From: Pseudoalteromonas xiamenensis | Lineage (GTDB): Bacteria > Pseudomonadota > Gammaproteobacteria > Enterobacterales > Alteromonadaceae | Assembly (NCBI RefSeq): GCF_042431545.1 | Contig: NZ_JBHLYX010000002.1 | Direction: 5' to 3' (one strand) | Length of the DNA: 64,000 nucleotides | The notes under the pieces: generated by a model | Told to the model about the DNA's origin: nothing | The model's database searches: none | What the model saw: the letters and a program-made list of their open reading frames with translations, nothing else | Translations under genes and position numbers: made by a program | In this document: positions 45,386-55,078 of the stretch, one piece after another | How positions within the stretch are numbered: position 1 is the stretch's first letter | Layout: each line of letters opens with the position of its first letter

Positions 45386-48300
45386 ATGCGCGGTTTAGCC
45401 TTATTTTGTATTTTAGCGTCTGCATTGCTTGTCACTCCAGTCCATCCTGAAGAGGGAACGCCTCTGCGAGGGCCCAAGGGAGTTGACTACGGGATGCAAG
45501 GGCGTGCGATTGGCCCAATTAAGCCAACCGATACGTTATGGCGGATTGCTGCCAAAGTGCGGCCGGACGAGTCTGTCTCCATTTATCAGGTGATGGTGGC
45601 GCTTTATGAAAAAAATCCGGATTCCTTTTTAGATCAAAATCTCAACCATATGCGCAGTGGCGCGTACCTCCAAATTCCTTCAATGGGTGAAGTCCGTAAG
45701 GTTAACCCGATTTTTGCCCGTCAGCGCTCAGAACAAGATGACCATTTATGGGATCTCAAAAAGAGTGGCATGTTAGATGAAAACACCATTGAAGAGGCAA
45801 AGAAAAAAGTAACTCAAGCGCGCAAAGTGGACGTTGATGCGGCTAAGCAAGAATTGGAAGATGCAATTAAAAATATTCGCATTGAACAAGATGCACGTTT
45901 GGTTGAATTACAAAATGAATTTAAAACGTCAGTAAAAAGCGTAGAAGAAATACTTCAAGAGAACAACAAACTAAAAAAACAACTTGGAAGTATTTCAAAA
46001 GAAATAGAAACCGTTCGCCAACAGCTTGGTCAAGACAGTGATATTCAAAGACAGTTGCAAGCCGTTATTGACCAGCAACGCGAACTAATTGCACAACAAG
46101 AAGCAAAAAAAAAACAAGCGAGTGAATTCCAATTTGACCTCTCCTCACCACTCGCCATAACTCTGCTTGCGACTATACCAAGTCTTTTAGCCCTTATTGG
46201 CTTTGTGTTTTTCTTACGTAAACGCAAATCCAAAACGGCTCATTCCGATGATGACGATGATTTCTTACCTAAATCCCCTAGTAAAAAAGATGATTTAGAC
46301 CCTCTAGACTTAGGTCCAATCGGTGCAGCGACTGCTGCTGGCATGGCAACAGGCGCTGCGGTTGCGTCTGATGATGATCTCAGCGTTCAACTTGATGACG
46401 ACATGTTGCCTGAAGATGACATCATGTTTGATGACCTTGAGGAAGATGCATTTGAAGATTCGAATAGTGTTCTAGACAACGACGAACTAGACAGTTTGCT
46501 TTCAGAAGACATTGCGTTTGATGACGAAATTGGCGACATCGACGCTCTCGATACCGGTGACGATTTAGATGACTTCTTACAACAAAACTTTGACGGCGAT
46601 GCGCTTGATGAAATCGATCTAGATGTCGAGTCTGCGGGAGATGGTGGTGATATTCTCAGTGCAGATGATATTGACGATTTGTTTAAAGAAGTAGCAGGCT
46701 CCGACGACGAGCTTGATCTTTCAGACGACAATACACTGGATGTCAGTGATGATGCACTAGCCGCATTGAGTGAAGAATTAGCAACTGACACGCACAATGA
46801 TGTAGATGTTGATATTGATTCTTTGCTTGAAAATAATGCCCCCGTCCAAGATGACGAAGAGTTTGATTTAGACGACATTGACAGTCTCATTGATTCGGCA
46901 AATCTCGAAAAGGAGTCTAGTTCTGAAGGAAACGAAATTACAGACGAGGACGATGACTTAGATGATTTGTTGGATGAAGATGATTTACTCGACGAAGTCG
47001 ATGATATCGATTCACTCTTAGATGAAGTTCAAGACGAGAAAAGCAATGCCCCCGTCGATGCGGACGACATTGATGCACTTTTAGATGCGAATATTGATTT
47101 AGACGATCCCTCTGAATCAACGGATGAACTTGCCGAAGAACCCTTCGACCTTGATGACATTGATAGTTTGTTGGATGACGTGCAAGACACGCAAGATACG
47201 ATTGCGGTTGCCGATTCAGATGAGTTACTCGCTGAAGAACCGCTGACTGAAGATGCAAGTCTCGATGACATTGACGCGCTATTAGATGAAGAGTCTGATT
47301 TAGGCGAATTGTCTGAAGAATCACTTTCTGAAGATACAGAGTTAGCTGACATAGATGCTTTGTTGGAAGAAGAGCCCGAACTCGACGACCTTGATTCACT
47401 GCTGGACGAAGAACCAGCAGAAGATGCTGTGTCAGAAGACGGTCTTTCAGAAGAACCAGAGCTCGACGACCTCGATGCGCTTCTGGAAGAAGAACCAGAA
47501 GAAGACGTACTGTCAGAAGACAGTCTTTCAGAAGAGCCAGAGCTCGAAGACCTTGATGCGCTTCTGGACGAAGAACCAGCAGAAGACGCTTTGTCAGAAG
47601 ACAGTCTTTCTGAAGAGTCAGAGCTCGATGACCTTGATGCACTGCTGGAAGAAGAACCAGAAGAAGACGCTTTGTCAGAAGACAGTCTGTCTGAAGATCC
47701 AGAGTTAGACGACCTTGATGCACTGCTGGAAGAAGAACCAGCAGAAGACGTACTGTTAGAAGACGATCTTTCAGAAAAGCCAGAGCTAGACGACCTTGAT
47801 GCGCTTCTGGAAGAAGACCCTGAAGAAGAGGCTTTGTCAGAAGACAGTCTTTCTGAAGATCCAGAGTTAGACGACCTTGATGCACTGCTGGACGAAGAAC
47901 CAGTAGAAGACTTACTGTCAGAAGACAGTCTTTCTGAAGAGCCAGAGCTCGATGACTTTGATGCACTGCTGGAAGATGAACCAGCAGAAGACGGTCTTTT
48001 AGAAGATCCAGAGCTCGAAGACCTTGATGCGCTTCTGGAAGAAGAACCAGCAGAAGAGGCTTTGTCAGAAGATAGTCTTTCTGAAGAGCCAGAGCTCGAT
48101 GACCTTGATTCACTGCTGGAAGATGAACCAGAAGAAGACGTACTGTCAGAAAACAGTCTTTCTGAAGAGCTAGAGCTCGACGACCTTGATTCACTGCTGG
48201 AAGAAGAACCTGCAGAAGAGGCTTTGCCAGAAGACATTCTTTCTGAAGAGCCAGAGCTCGATGACCTTGATGCGCTTCTGGAGGAAGAACCAGCAGAAGA

Positions 48301-50528
48301 CAGTCTTTCTGAAGAATTTGAGCCACAGATTGGTGATTTGGCATCTCTGCAAGATGTCTTGGATGATACGCAATTTGGTGATTTGAATGACGTTGCAGAA
48401 ACACCAAAATCATCAGAACAATCTGAGATTGATCCTTTTGAAGATAATGCACCGGATGAAGCTGAGTTAATTGATGGAGATGATTTACTCGCGCAGCTAG
48501 ATGGCGAAAGTAGTCAAGAAGATGACCTGCAGGAACAGGCGTTAGGTGACTTTAAAAATGTTGATCAACTTTTAAATGAACTCCAAGCAACGGAAGACGA
48601 ATTAGCTCCAAAGCAGCCACAATGGCATGACCCACTTGATGACGATGTCGAGGAAGTCGACATCGATCTTGGTGATGACCCGCTGGTGGACGAAATCGAC
48701 CTAACGTCAGAAGACGAGACATTAGAAGATGTCGTAACACCAAGTGCCGAACTTGAAGAGTACCCCGAATTAGCTTTTGATGGTGACGATAACGAGGTTT
48801 CTTCGGAGCTTGATGATGCATTCGGATCCGAAATTGATCTCGACGGCGATACGGATACATTGTCTGTAGATGTAAATGAACAAGCTCAAAATGATGAAAA
48901 TGAGTTTGATTTAGATGCGGAGTTAAACTCCGATGCGTTTACTGATGAGGAAATGCCACTCGACGATGCGGAAGCATTTTCACTTGAAGACGAGTTGGAC
49001 GATGAACTCGAAACGACAAGTGATGTCGCGACTATTGAGGCTGAGTCAGAAGAAGACACAGACGCAGAAACGTTGCTTGACGACGCGTCGGCGCTCGATG
49101 CCGAGTTAAACTCCGATGCGTTTACTGATGAGGCCATGACGCTCGAAAATGCGGAAGCATTTTCACTTGAAGACGAGTTGGACGATGAACTCGAAACGAC
49201 AAGTGATGCTGCGACTGTTGAGGCTGAGTCAGAAGAAGACACAGACGCAGAAACCCTGCTTGACGAAGAGACGGCGCTCGATGCCGAGTTAAACTCCGAT
49301 GCGTTTACTGATGAGGCCATGACGCTCGAAAATGCGGAAGCATTTTCACTTGAAGACGAGTTGGACGAAGAACTTGAAACGACAAGTGATGCTGCGACTG
49401 TTGAGGCCGAGTCATCAGAAGACACAGACGCAGAAACGTTGCTTGACGACGAGTCGGCGCTCGATGCTGAGCTAAACTCGGATGCGTTTACTGATGNTAA
49501 ACTCGGATGCGTTTACTGATGAGGCCATGACGCTCGAAAATGCGGAAGCATTTTCACTTGAAGACGAGTTGGACGAAGAACTTGAAACGACAAGCGATTC
49601 CGCCACGGTTGAGGCTGAGTCAGAAGAAGATACAGACGCGGAAGAATTTTCATTTGAAGAAGAATTGGACGACGAATTCGAAGTCACTGCGGATGACAAC
49701 GTTCTAGATGATAATGCGTTTGATTTAGACGCTGAGCTTAACTCTAGTGATTTCAATGATGACAAGCTGAGTCTCGACGATTTTGAAGATGAGTTAGAGA
49801 TTTCGAGTGGCGTAGAAGAAGATTTAGAAGATGAACTTAATTCATCTCAATTCGATGAGGCAAATTTTGTACAAGACGATGAGCCTAAACAATCTGATAA
49901 TTCAGAAAGAACGCCAGAAGCCTTTTTGGCTGAATTGGATGACGCGTTAGGTCAGGTTGAAGAGCTTGATGAAGAGGCAGAAAACGACGAGGAAACGGCT
50001 CAACCAGACATTGAGAAACCACCTCTTGTTGATGAACAGGCTATTGAAGATGAATTCATGGCTGACTTCACACAAACTGACTTCGACGCGTTATTGAATG
50101 AGCTTGCAGAGCCAGAACCTTTGGATCCCGATGAGGATCAGCTGCACGTCGACTTTGATGCTTTGTTGGCTGATGAAGATATTCAAGACATGGAGAGATC
50201 TACAGAAGGTCAGGCTATCGCGTCTGAGGATTTCGTTGATATTGAGTCATTGCTTGAACAAAGTGATGATGCAGAGCTGGAAAACGAGCCATACGAAGAA
50301 ATCAATATGGATGTTGGTTTAGGTGATTTTGAAGAGTTTTTAGCTGGCGAAAATGCAGTAGATGTAGATGCTGAAGAAGGCGGTTTTTCAGCCAAACTGG
50401 ATCTTGCTCGAGCTTATTTAGAAATCGGCGATTTAGAATCGGCTGCACAAAGCATTCAAGATGTTTTAGACAACGGTCCTGATAGCTTGACAGCAGAAGC
50501 GGAGCAGTTGCTACTTAGAACGAAATAA
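45386..50528 (+). CDS. hubP: FimV/HubP polar organiser (split by an assembly join)
   Basis: This is one gene of about 1,700 codons. The N-terminal secretion signal (MRGLALFCILASALLVTPVHP) is followed by a LysM-type peptidoglycan domain (IKPTDTLWRIAAKVRPDESVSIYQVMVALYEKNP, about 50-110). A coiled coil (about 140-250) leads to one membrane helix (ITLLATIPSLLALIGFVFFL, about 256-278) and more than 1,300 very acidic cytoplasmic residues. The C-terminal FimV domain is GGFSAKLDLARAYLEIGDLESAAQSIQDVL. HubP/FimV marks cell poles and places chromosome origin, flagella and chemotaxis or type IV pili machinery. The frame is interrupted at 49497 by an N flanked by a duplicated 24-mer; collapsing it restores one frame. 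The true repeat number may differ. Confidence 0.9.
47369..48314 (+). repeat. 81-base tandem repeats encoding 27-residue acidic units
   Basis: About eleven imperfect copies of a unit of the form EEPELDDLDALLEEEP then (A/E)ED(V/A)LSEDSLS follow head to tail in the cytoplasmic part of HubP. Some copies are shortened by a few codons (for example around 47990). Almost no basic residues occur, which gives an extended, highly negative rod or scaffold. Confidence 0.88.
48914..49640 (+). repeat. 183-base tandem repeats in hubP
   Basis: A 61-residue unit beginning DAELNSDAFTDE and ending TDAETLLDD recurs with start points at 48914, 49097, 49280 and 49463, exactly 183 bases apart. Copies two to four are almost identical at DNA level. 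The fourth is interrupted by the N at 49497 and passes into diverged sequence after about 49640. Confidence 0.9.
49473..49521. other. Assembly join: duplicated 24-mer around a single N
   Basis: The 24 bases at 49473-49496 are repeated exactly at 49498-49521 with one N between. They lie inside near-identical 183-base repeats. The extra 25 bases shift the reading frame; deleting them restores AELNSDAFTDEAMTL in the HubP frame. This is most simply an overlap between two contigs joined with one N. Confidence 0.92.
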
Positions 50529-50555
50529 CGCGTTATATAAGCTGAAAAAAGATTA

Positions 50556-50584
50556 AAGGGCTGCGTTTGCAGCCCTTAGCTTTT
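50556..50584 (+). terminator. Terminator of hubP
   Basis: AAGGGCTGC (50556-50564) pairs with GCAGCCCTT (50569-50577) around GTTT, followed by AGCTTTT. Confidence 0.85.
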
Positions 50585-50642
50585 AATATGAAGTAATATT
50601 TCTTACAATGCGCCACAGTTTAATCAGTACAGAGTCAGAATA

Positions 50643-51440
50643 ATGCGTTTTGCGTTAGGCATAGAATATCAAGGTGAGCGCTACAGTGGTTGGCAACGCC
50701 AGAACCACGTAAATAGTGTGCAACAAGAAATTGAAAAGGTGCTGTCTAAAATCAGTGACCACCCTGTCGAGATTTTTTGTGCAGGACGAACGGATGCGGG
50801 TGTGCACGCAACGGGGCAGGTCATTCACTTTGACACGCACAACCCGCGTGATTTAAAGGCCTATGCACTCGGCGCAAACTCACAACTGCCTGATGATATT
50901 GCCGTCCGCTTTGCGACGGTGGTAAATGAAGACTTCCACGCTCGTTTTAGTGCAACGGCAAGACGTTATCGTTATGTCATTTTGAACCATGCATACCGTC
51001 CTGCAATTTTGCGTTCAGGTATTACCCATCATTACCCAAAGCTCGATGCAGAAAAAATGCACATGGCAGCGCAACACTTACTTGGTGAGCAAGATTTTAG
51101 CTCATTTCGCGCTGTGCATTGCCAATCGCATACGCCATTTCGAAATATTCACCATGTTGATATTAGCCGTACTGGTGATTTTATTGTTATCGATATTAAG
51201 GCAAACGCATTTTTACACCACATGGTGAGGAATATCACAGGAACATTACTTGATATTGGGTCGGGACGTTTACCTGTTGAGTGGATGCCTGAGTTATTGG
51301 CTTTAAAAGACCGCACCAAAGCGAGCGCAACCGCAAAAGCGAATGGCCTTTATCTCGTTGATGTAGATTATCCAGCTGAATTTGGGATCCCTAAACAGCC
51401 TTTAGGACCATTGTTTTTACCTGATAAAACAATAGGCTAG
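50643..51440 (+). CDS. truA: tRNA pseudouridine synthase A (38-40)
   Basis: TruA makes pseudouridine at positions 38-40 in the anticodon stem of many tRNAs. The protein has 265 residues. The family start MRFALGIEYQGERYSGWQRQ and the catalytic AGRTDAGVHA (Asp about residue 51) are visible, with RFSATARRYRYVI and NAFLHHMVRNITGTLLDIG (about 201-219). It has its own start region after the hubP terminator. The position between fimV/hubP and accD is conserved in gammaproteobacteria; E. coli has dedA between truA and accD, absent here. Confidence 0.96.
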   Translation: MRFALGIEYQGERYSGWQRQNHVNSVQQEIEKVLSKISDHPVEIFCAGRTDAGVHATGQVIHFDTHNPRDLKAYALGANSQLPDDIAVRFATVVNEDFHARFSATARRYRYVILNHAYRPAILRSGITHHYPKLDAEKMHMAAQHLLGEQDFSSFRAVHCQSHTPFRNIHHVDISRTGDFIVIDIKANAFLHHMVRNITGTLLDIGSGRLPVEWMPELLALKDRTKASATAKANGLYLVDVDYPAEFGIPKQPLGPLFLPDKTIG

Positions 51441-51650
51441 ATTATCGGCGAATTTAAATTCATCGGTGCTGCAATGAAACATACAGCGTTGAGTCACTGC
51501 ACTAGATGAGAGAAGCGAGTAAACGCAGAGTCTAGCCATACTAAACCGACCAGTTTTTTCTATTAACTGAAGTAAATCCATGATTTAATGGCTGCAGTTT
51601 GTCTGCTGTATGTAGACCTTGACACAGATTTAAGCACGAGAGAGTTGCAA

Positions 51651-52526
51651 ATGAGTTGGTTAGAAAAGATCTTACCTAAGACTTCAAAGTCATCGACAAA
51701 GAAAGAGATCCCGGAAGGTGTTTGGGCTAAGTGTGGTGATTGTGATGCAATCCTATACAAAGCAGAGCTTGAAAAAGCGTTAAACGTTTGCCCAAAGTGC
51801 GATCATCACATGCGTTTAAGTGGTCGTAAGCGTCTTGAGTATTTCTTAGATGATGCGGGCCGCCAAGAACTTGGTGTACAACATGAACCACAAGACGTGC
51901 TGAAGTTTAAAGACTCTAAAAAGTATTCAGATCGTATTGTTCAAGCTCAAAAAGCCAGTGGTGAAAAAGACGCACTTGTTGCAATGAAAGGCAGCTTGAA
52001 AGGTATCCCTGTAGCAGCTGTGGCCTTTGAATTTAACTTCATGGGCGGTTCAATGGCTTCAGTAGTTGGTGCTCGTTTCGTTGATGCAGTAAATGAATGT
52101 CTTGAGCATAACATGCCGTTAATTTGTTTTTCTGCGTCAGGTGGTGCACGTATGCAAGAAGCGCTTATGTCGCTTATGCAGATGGCGAAAACCAGCGCTG
52201 CATTGGCAAAAATGAGTGAGCGTGGTTTACCGTTTATCTCAGTACTGACTGACCCTACAATGGGCGGTGTATCTGCATCGTTAGCGATGCTTGGTGATAT
52301 CAACGTTGCGGAACCAAAAGCACTAATCGGCTTTGCGGGTCCTCGTGTTATCGAACAAACAGTACGAGAGAAATTACCTGAAGGCTTCCAACGTAGTGAA
52401 TTCTTATTGGAACACGGCGCAATCGACATGATTATTGACCGTCGCGAAATGCGTGACAACCTTGCTCGTATCGTTGCAAAGTTCATGAACTTGCCTTCTA
52501 CAGAACAAGAGCATAGAGTAGCGTAA
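51651..52526 (+). CDS. accD: Acetyl-CoA carboxylase carboxyltransferase subunit beta
   Basis: AccD with AccA transfers the carboxyl group from biotin to acetyl-CoA, the committed step of fatty acid synthesis. The start is ATG 51651 (MSWLEKILPKTSKSSTKKE); a longer frame to 51588 is not typical. The protein has 291 residues. The N-terminal zinc ribbon uses Cys28, Cys31, Cys47 and Cys50 (CGDC, CPKC). The carboxyltransferase core has FMGGSMASVVGARF, SASGGARMQEALMSLMQMAKTSAAL and PTMGGVSASLAMLGD. It is the first gene after a 210-base gap from truA, and folC follows 26 bases later. Confidence 0.96.
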   Translation: MSWLEKILPKTSKSSTKKEIPEGVWAKCGDCDAILYKAELEKALNVCPKCDHHMRLSGRKRLEYFLDDAGRQELGVQHEPQDVLKFKDSKKYSDRIVQAQKASGEKDALVAMKGSLKGIPVAAVAFEFNFMGGSMASVVGARFVDAVNECLEHNMPLICFSASGGARMQEALMSLMQMAKTSAALAKMSERGLPFISVLTDPTMGGVSASLAMLGDINVAEPKALIGFAGPRVIEQTVREKLPEGFQRSEFLLEHGAIDMIIDRREMRDNLARIVAKFMNLPSTEQEHRVA

Positions 52527-52552
52527 ATTTTTTACGGAAGCTTTGTGCTGAT

Positions 52553-53812
52553 ATGCTAAATTCAATTTCAAGCCAATCTTCTTCACTGCAAGATTGGCTT
52601 TCTTATTTAGAACGAATTCATCCTAAAACCATTGATATGGGTCTCGAACGTGTTGCGAAAGTTGCACAGTCACTGGGCTATATTGATTCACCAAGTAAAA
52701 TCATTCTTGTCGCTGGTACAAATGGTAAAGGAACAACCTGTCGTTTACTTGAAGCGCTTTTACTGGAACAAGGCTATTCTGTTGGCACATACGCGTCTCC
52801 GCATTTGGTTCGCTACAATGAGCGAGTACGTATCAACGGACAAGAGCTAGACGACCAATATCACATTGACGCATTCAACGAAATCGAGCAAGGCCGAGGC
52901 GAGATATCCTTGTCCTATTTTGAATATGGAACGTTGGGTGGGTTGTCTATTTTTAAGCGTTTTGCTGTTGATTATATTGTCCTAGAGGTAGGACTGGGCG
53001 GACGTTATGATGCCACTAATATTGTTAATCCATTTGCGACAGTAATTACGACGATTGATTTAGACCATAAAGATTTTCTTGGGGATACTCGAGAAAAAGT
53101 AGGTTACGAAAAAGCGGGCATTTTTAGAAAAGGGATCCCTGCGATTGTAGGGGATTTAAACATTCCTCAAACGGTGACTGATTATGGCAATGAAATACAA
53201 GCTGATCTCATCCTGAGTGGCACGGATTTCGAATTTATTCAGAAAGAATCGTCGTTTATTTGGAAGTATCAAACACAGGCTTGGGAATTTGACCTCCCAG
53301 CTATTCCTGCGCAAAACGCAGCAACGGCGTTTACGGTATTAGCGACACTAGGATTGTTGCCTGACGAAGCAACAGCGCGACGAGTGCTGAAAGAATTGCA
53401 GGTAGAAGGGCGATTTCAACGTTTGAGTGAACAACCGTTGGTATATACGGATGTCGCGCATAACCCGGAATCTGCGCGTTACCTTGCTGGAAAGCTTCGA
53501 GAGTTTTCAAACAAAGGCTTTAAAATCCATGCATTAGTCGCTATGCTTTCCGACAAAGACAAAACTAACGCTATTTTACCGTTAGTCGATGTCGTGAATC
53601 GTTGGACCGTAGCTAAACTGGAAGGGCCAAGAACAGAGCCTGCAAAAGTATTAGCGGATTTGTTGCAACAGCACACAAGTCAGGCCGTGTCGGAAGCAGA
53701 TAGTGTTACAGATGCTTTGAAGAATATTCTTCCAACGATGAATAATGATGACCTTCTGATCGTATTTGGGTCATTTTATACGGTGGCAGACGCTATCGAG
53801 TATTGGCAGTAA
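52553..53812 (+). CDS. folC: Folylpolyglutamate / dihydrofolate synthase FolC
   Basis: FolC adds glutamate to dihydropteroate and extends folate polyglutamate tails. The protein has 419 residues. The ATP loop VAGTNGKGTTCRLLEALL lies near 53-70, with YASPHLVRYNERVRING, the Mur-ligase-type EVGLGGRYDATNIV (about 143-156) and TTIDLDHKDFLGDTREKVGYEKAGI. The C-terminal domain has YTDVAHNPESARYL. It is part of the accD-folC-dedD-cvpA-purF run with short spacings, so it is probably co-transcribed. Confidence 0.95.
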   Translation: MLNSISSQSSSLQDWLSYLERIHPKTIDMGLERVAKVAQSLGYIDSPSKIILVAGTNGKGTTCRLLEALLLEQGYSVGTYASPHLVRYNERVRINGQELDDQYHIDAFNEIEQGRGEISLSYFEYGTLGGLSIFKRFAVDYIVLEVGLGGRYDATNIVNPFATVITTIDLDHKDFLGDTREKVGYEKAGIFRKGIPAIVGDLNIPQTVTDYGNEIQADLILSGTDFEFIQKESSFIWKYQTQAWEFDLPAIPAQNAATAFTVLATLGLLPDEATARRVLKELQVEGRFQRLSEQPLVYTDVAHNPESARYLAGKLREFSNKGFKIHALVAMLSDKDKTNAILPLVDVVNRWTVAKLEGPRTEPAKVLADLLQQHTSQAVSEADSVTDALKNILPTMNNDDLLIVFGSFYTVADAIEYWQ

Positions 53813-53826
53813 AAAGAGGAAAGTAG

Positions 53827-54504
53827 GTGAATTCGTCGTTTGTTAACCGATTAGTAGGGACGAGTATTGTTGTAGTAGCAGCAATCGTTTTTATTCCAAA
53901 TATTTTGGATGGCGAGAAAGTTCATCACAAAGAGTCGTTTCCTACTATCCCAGAGCGTCCTGAATTCACCACGATTGATTTACAAGCCGAAGTTAATGCC
54001 AAAGTCGATGTAGCGGAGCGTCCATCTGAAGATGTGATTGAAAATGAGCAGGCATTGGACGAAGACAATGCCTCTTATCAAGCTGCTCTGGCCGATGAAT
54101 CAAGCTCAGTTGATACGAATGGTCCATCTTCAGCTGAACCTAAGCACGATAATGTCGAAATAGCAGAACAGCCTATTGTCAAAACCGAAGTAGCAAAAGT
54201 TGAAAAGCCAGTTGTCGAAGTAACCGCTGTGGCGAAAAAACGTAATCCTAATCTAGATAAAACGGCGTACGTCATTCAACTTGGTAGTTTCTCGCACAAA
54301 GCAAACGTAGACGCGCTAGTCGAGAAGTTAAAGAAAGCAGGTTTTGATACATTTACCCGTCCGGTTAAAACGCCTAACGGAACACTGACAAAAGTGTTTG
54401 TAGGCCCTACAACAAATAAAGCATCATTAGAAGGTAAGTTGTTGGAACTTAAAAAGTTGACTAAGTTAAACGGTCGTTTGACTGAGTTTGAACCAACAAA
54501 ATGA
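53827..54504 (+). CDS. dedD: SPOR-domain cell division protein DedD
   Basis: DedD is a septal ring protein that binds denuded peptidoglycan glycans. It starts with GTG 53827, with GAGGAAAG 8-15 bases upstream. The protein has 225 residues. One N-terminal membrane helix (LVGTSIVVVAAIVFIPNIL, about 9-27), an acidic, low-complexity periplasmic linker, and a C-terminal SPOR domain of ~75 residues (AYVIQLGSFSHKANVDALVEKLKKAGFDTFTRPV..TKVFVGPTTNKASLEGKLLEL) are visible. Gene order folC-dedD-cvpA is conserved. Confidence 0.93.
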   Translation: MNSSFVNRLVGTSIVVVAAIVFIPNILDGEKVHHKESFPTIPERPEFTTIDLQAEVNAKVDVAERPSEDVIENEQALDEDNASYQAALADESSSVDTNGPSSAEPKHDNVEIAEQPIVKTEVAKVEKPVVEVTAVAKKRNPNLDKTAYVIQLGSFSHKANVDALVEKLKKAGFDTFTRPVKTPNGTLTKVFVGPTTNKASLEGKLLELKKLTKLNGRLTEFEPTK

Positions 54505-54565
54505 TCTGGCATTTATCGTGTCGGTCTTATAGAATGCGCCCCAAATTTACGACTTATTGGTAATT

Positions 54566-55060
54566 ATGCTCTGGGTTGATTACGCCATACTCGGTTTAAT
54601 AGGATTGTCCACTTTCTTTGGATTAATCCGCGGTTTCGTAAAAGAAGCCATGTCGTTGACCGTTTGGATCGGCGCCTTTTTCATCTCCAGCATGTTCTAT
54701 CAATATCTTTCTACCTTCCTAACATTCATTTCAGAACCCCTTTTAAGAAATGCTGCCGCAATTGCCATACTATTTATTGCGACTATCCTGTTAGGTGGGT
54801 TTATCAATTTTGTTCTTGGCGAACTTGTTCAACGAACAGGATTGTCCGGTACAGACCGAGTTTTCGGTTTAGTATTCGGTGCACTCAGAGGTGTGTTGGT
54901 CGTTAGCGCCTTATTATTCTTCCTTGATGCGTTTACCAATGCCCCATCTACAACTTGGTGGACGTCATCTAAGTTAATCCCTGAATTTGGATTTGTTGTT
55001 GAGTGGTTCTTCTCCTATCTGGAAGGCAATTCAAGCTTTTTAAATTCAGTAAACCGTTAA
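54566..55060 (+). CDS. cvpA: CvpA family membrane protein
   Basis: The start is ATG 54566 (MLWVDYAILGLIGLSTFFGLIRGFVKEAMSL); the TTG at 54557 is less likely. The protein has 164 residues with four hydrophobic segments: about 6-22, 30-50, 64-85 and 103-120. The family motif FGLIRGFVKEAMSLTVWIGAF and TDRVFGLVFGALRGVLVVSALLFF are visible. CvpA was named for colicin V production in E. coli and influences purF expression and envelope tolerance; its molecular role is open. It is 18 bases before purF and probably in the same transcript. Confidence 0.93.
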   Translation: MLWVDYAILGLIGLSTFFGLIRGFVKEAMSLTVWIGAFFISSMFYQYLSTFLTFISEPLLRNAAAIAILFIATILLGGFINFVLGELVQRTGLSGTDRVFGLVFGALRGVLVVSALLFFLDAFTNAPSTTWWTSSKLIPEFGFVVEWFFSYLEGNSSFLNSVNR

Positions 55061-55078
55061 TCGGCGAGGAAATATTTA

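Noticed and set aside
46387..49425. Long serine-rich or histidine/leucine-rich minus-strand frames over hubP
   Set aside because: They arise from the acidic GAA/GAC/GAT codon repeats read backwards. The composition is extreme low complexity, whereas the plus strand has the known HubP domains.
47369..49640. CRISPR array
   Set aside because: The repeats are contiguous, in frame and coding, without unique spacers of constant length. They are protein tandem repeats.
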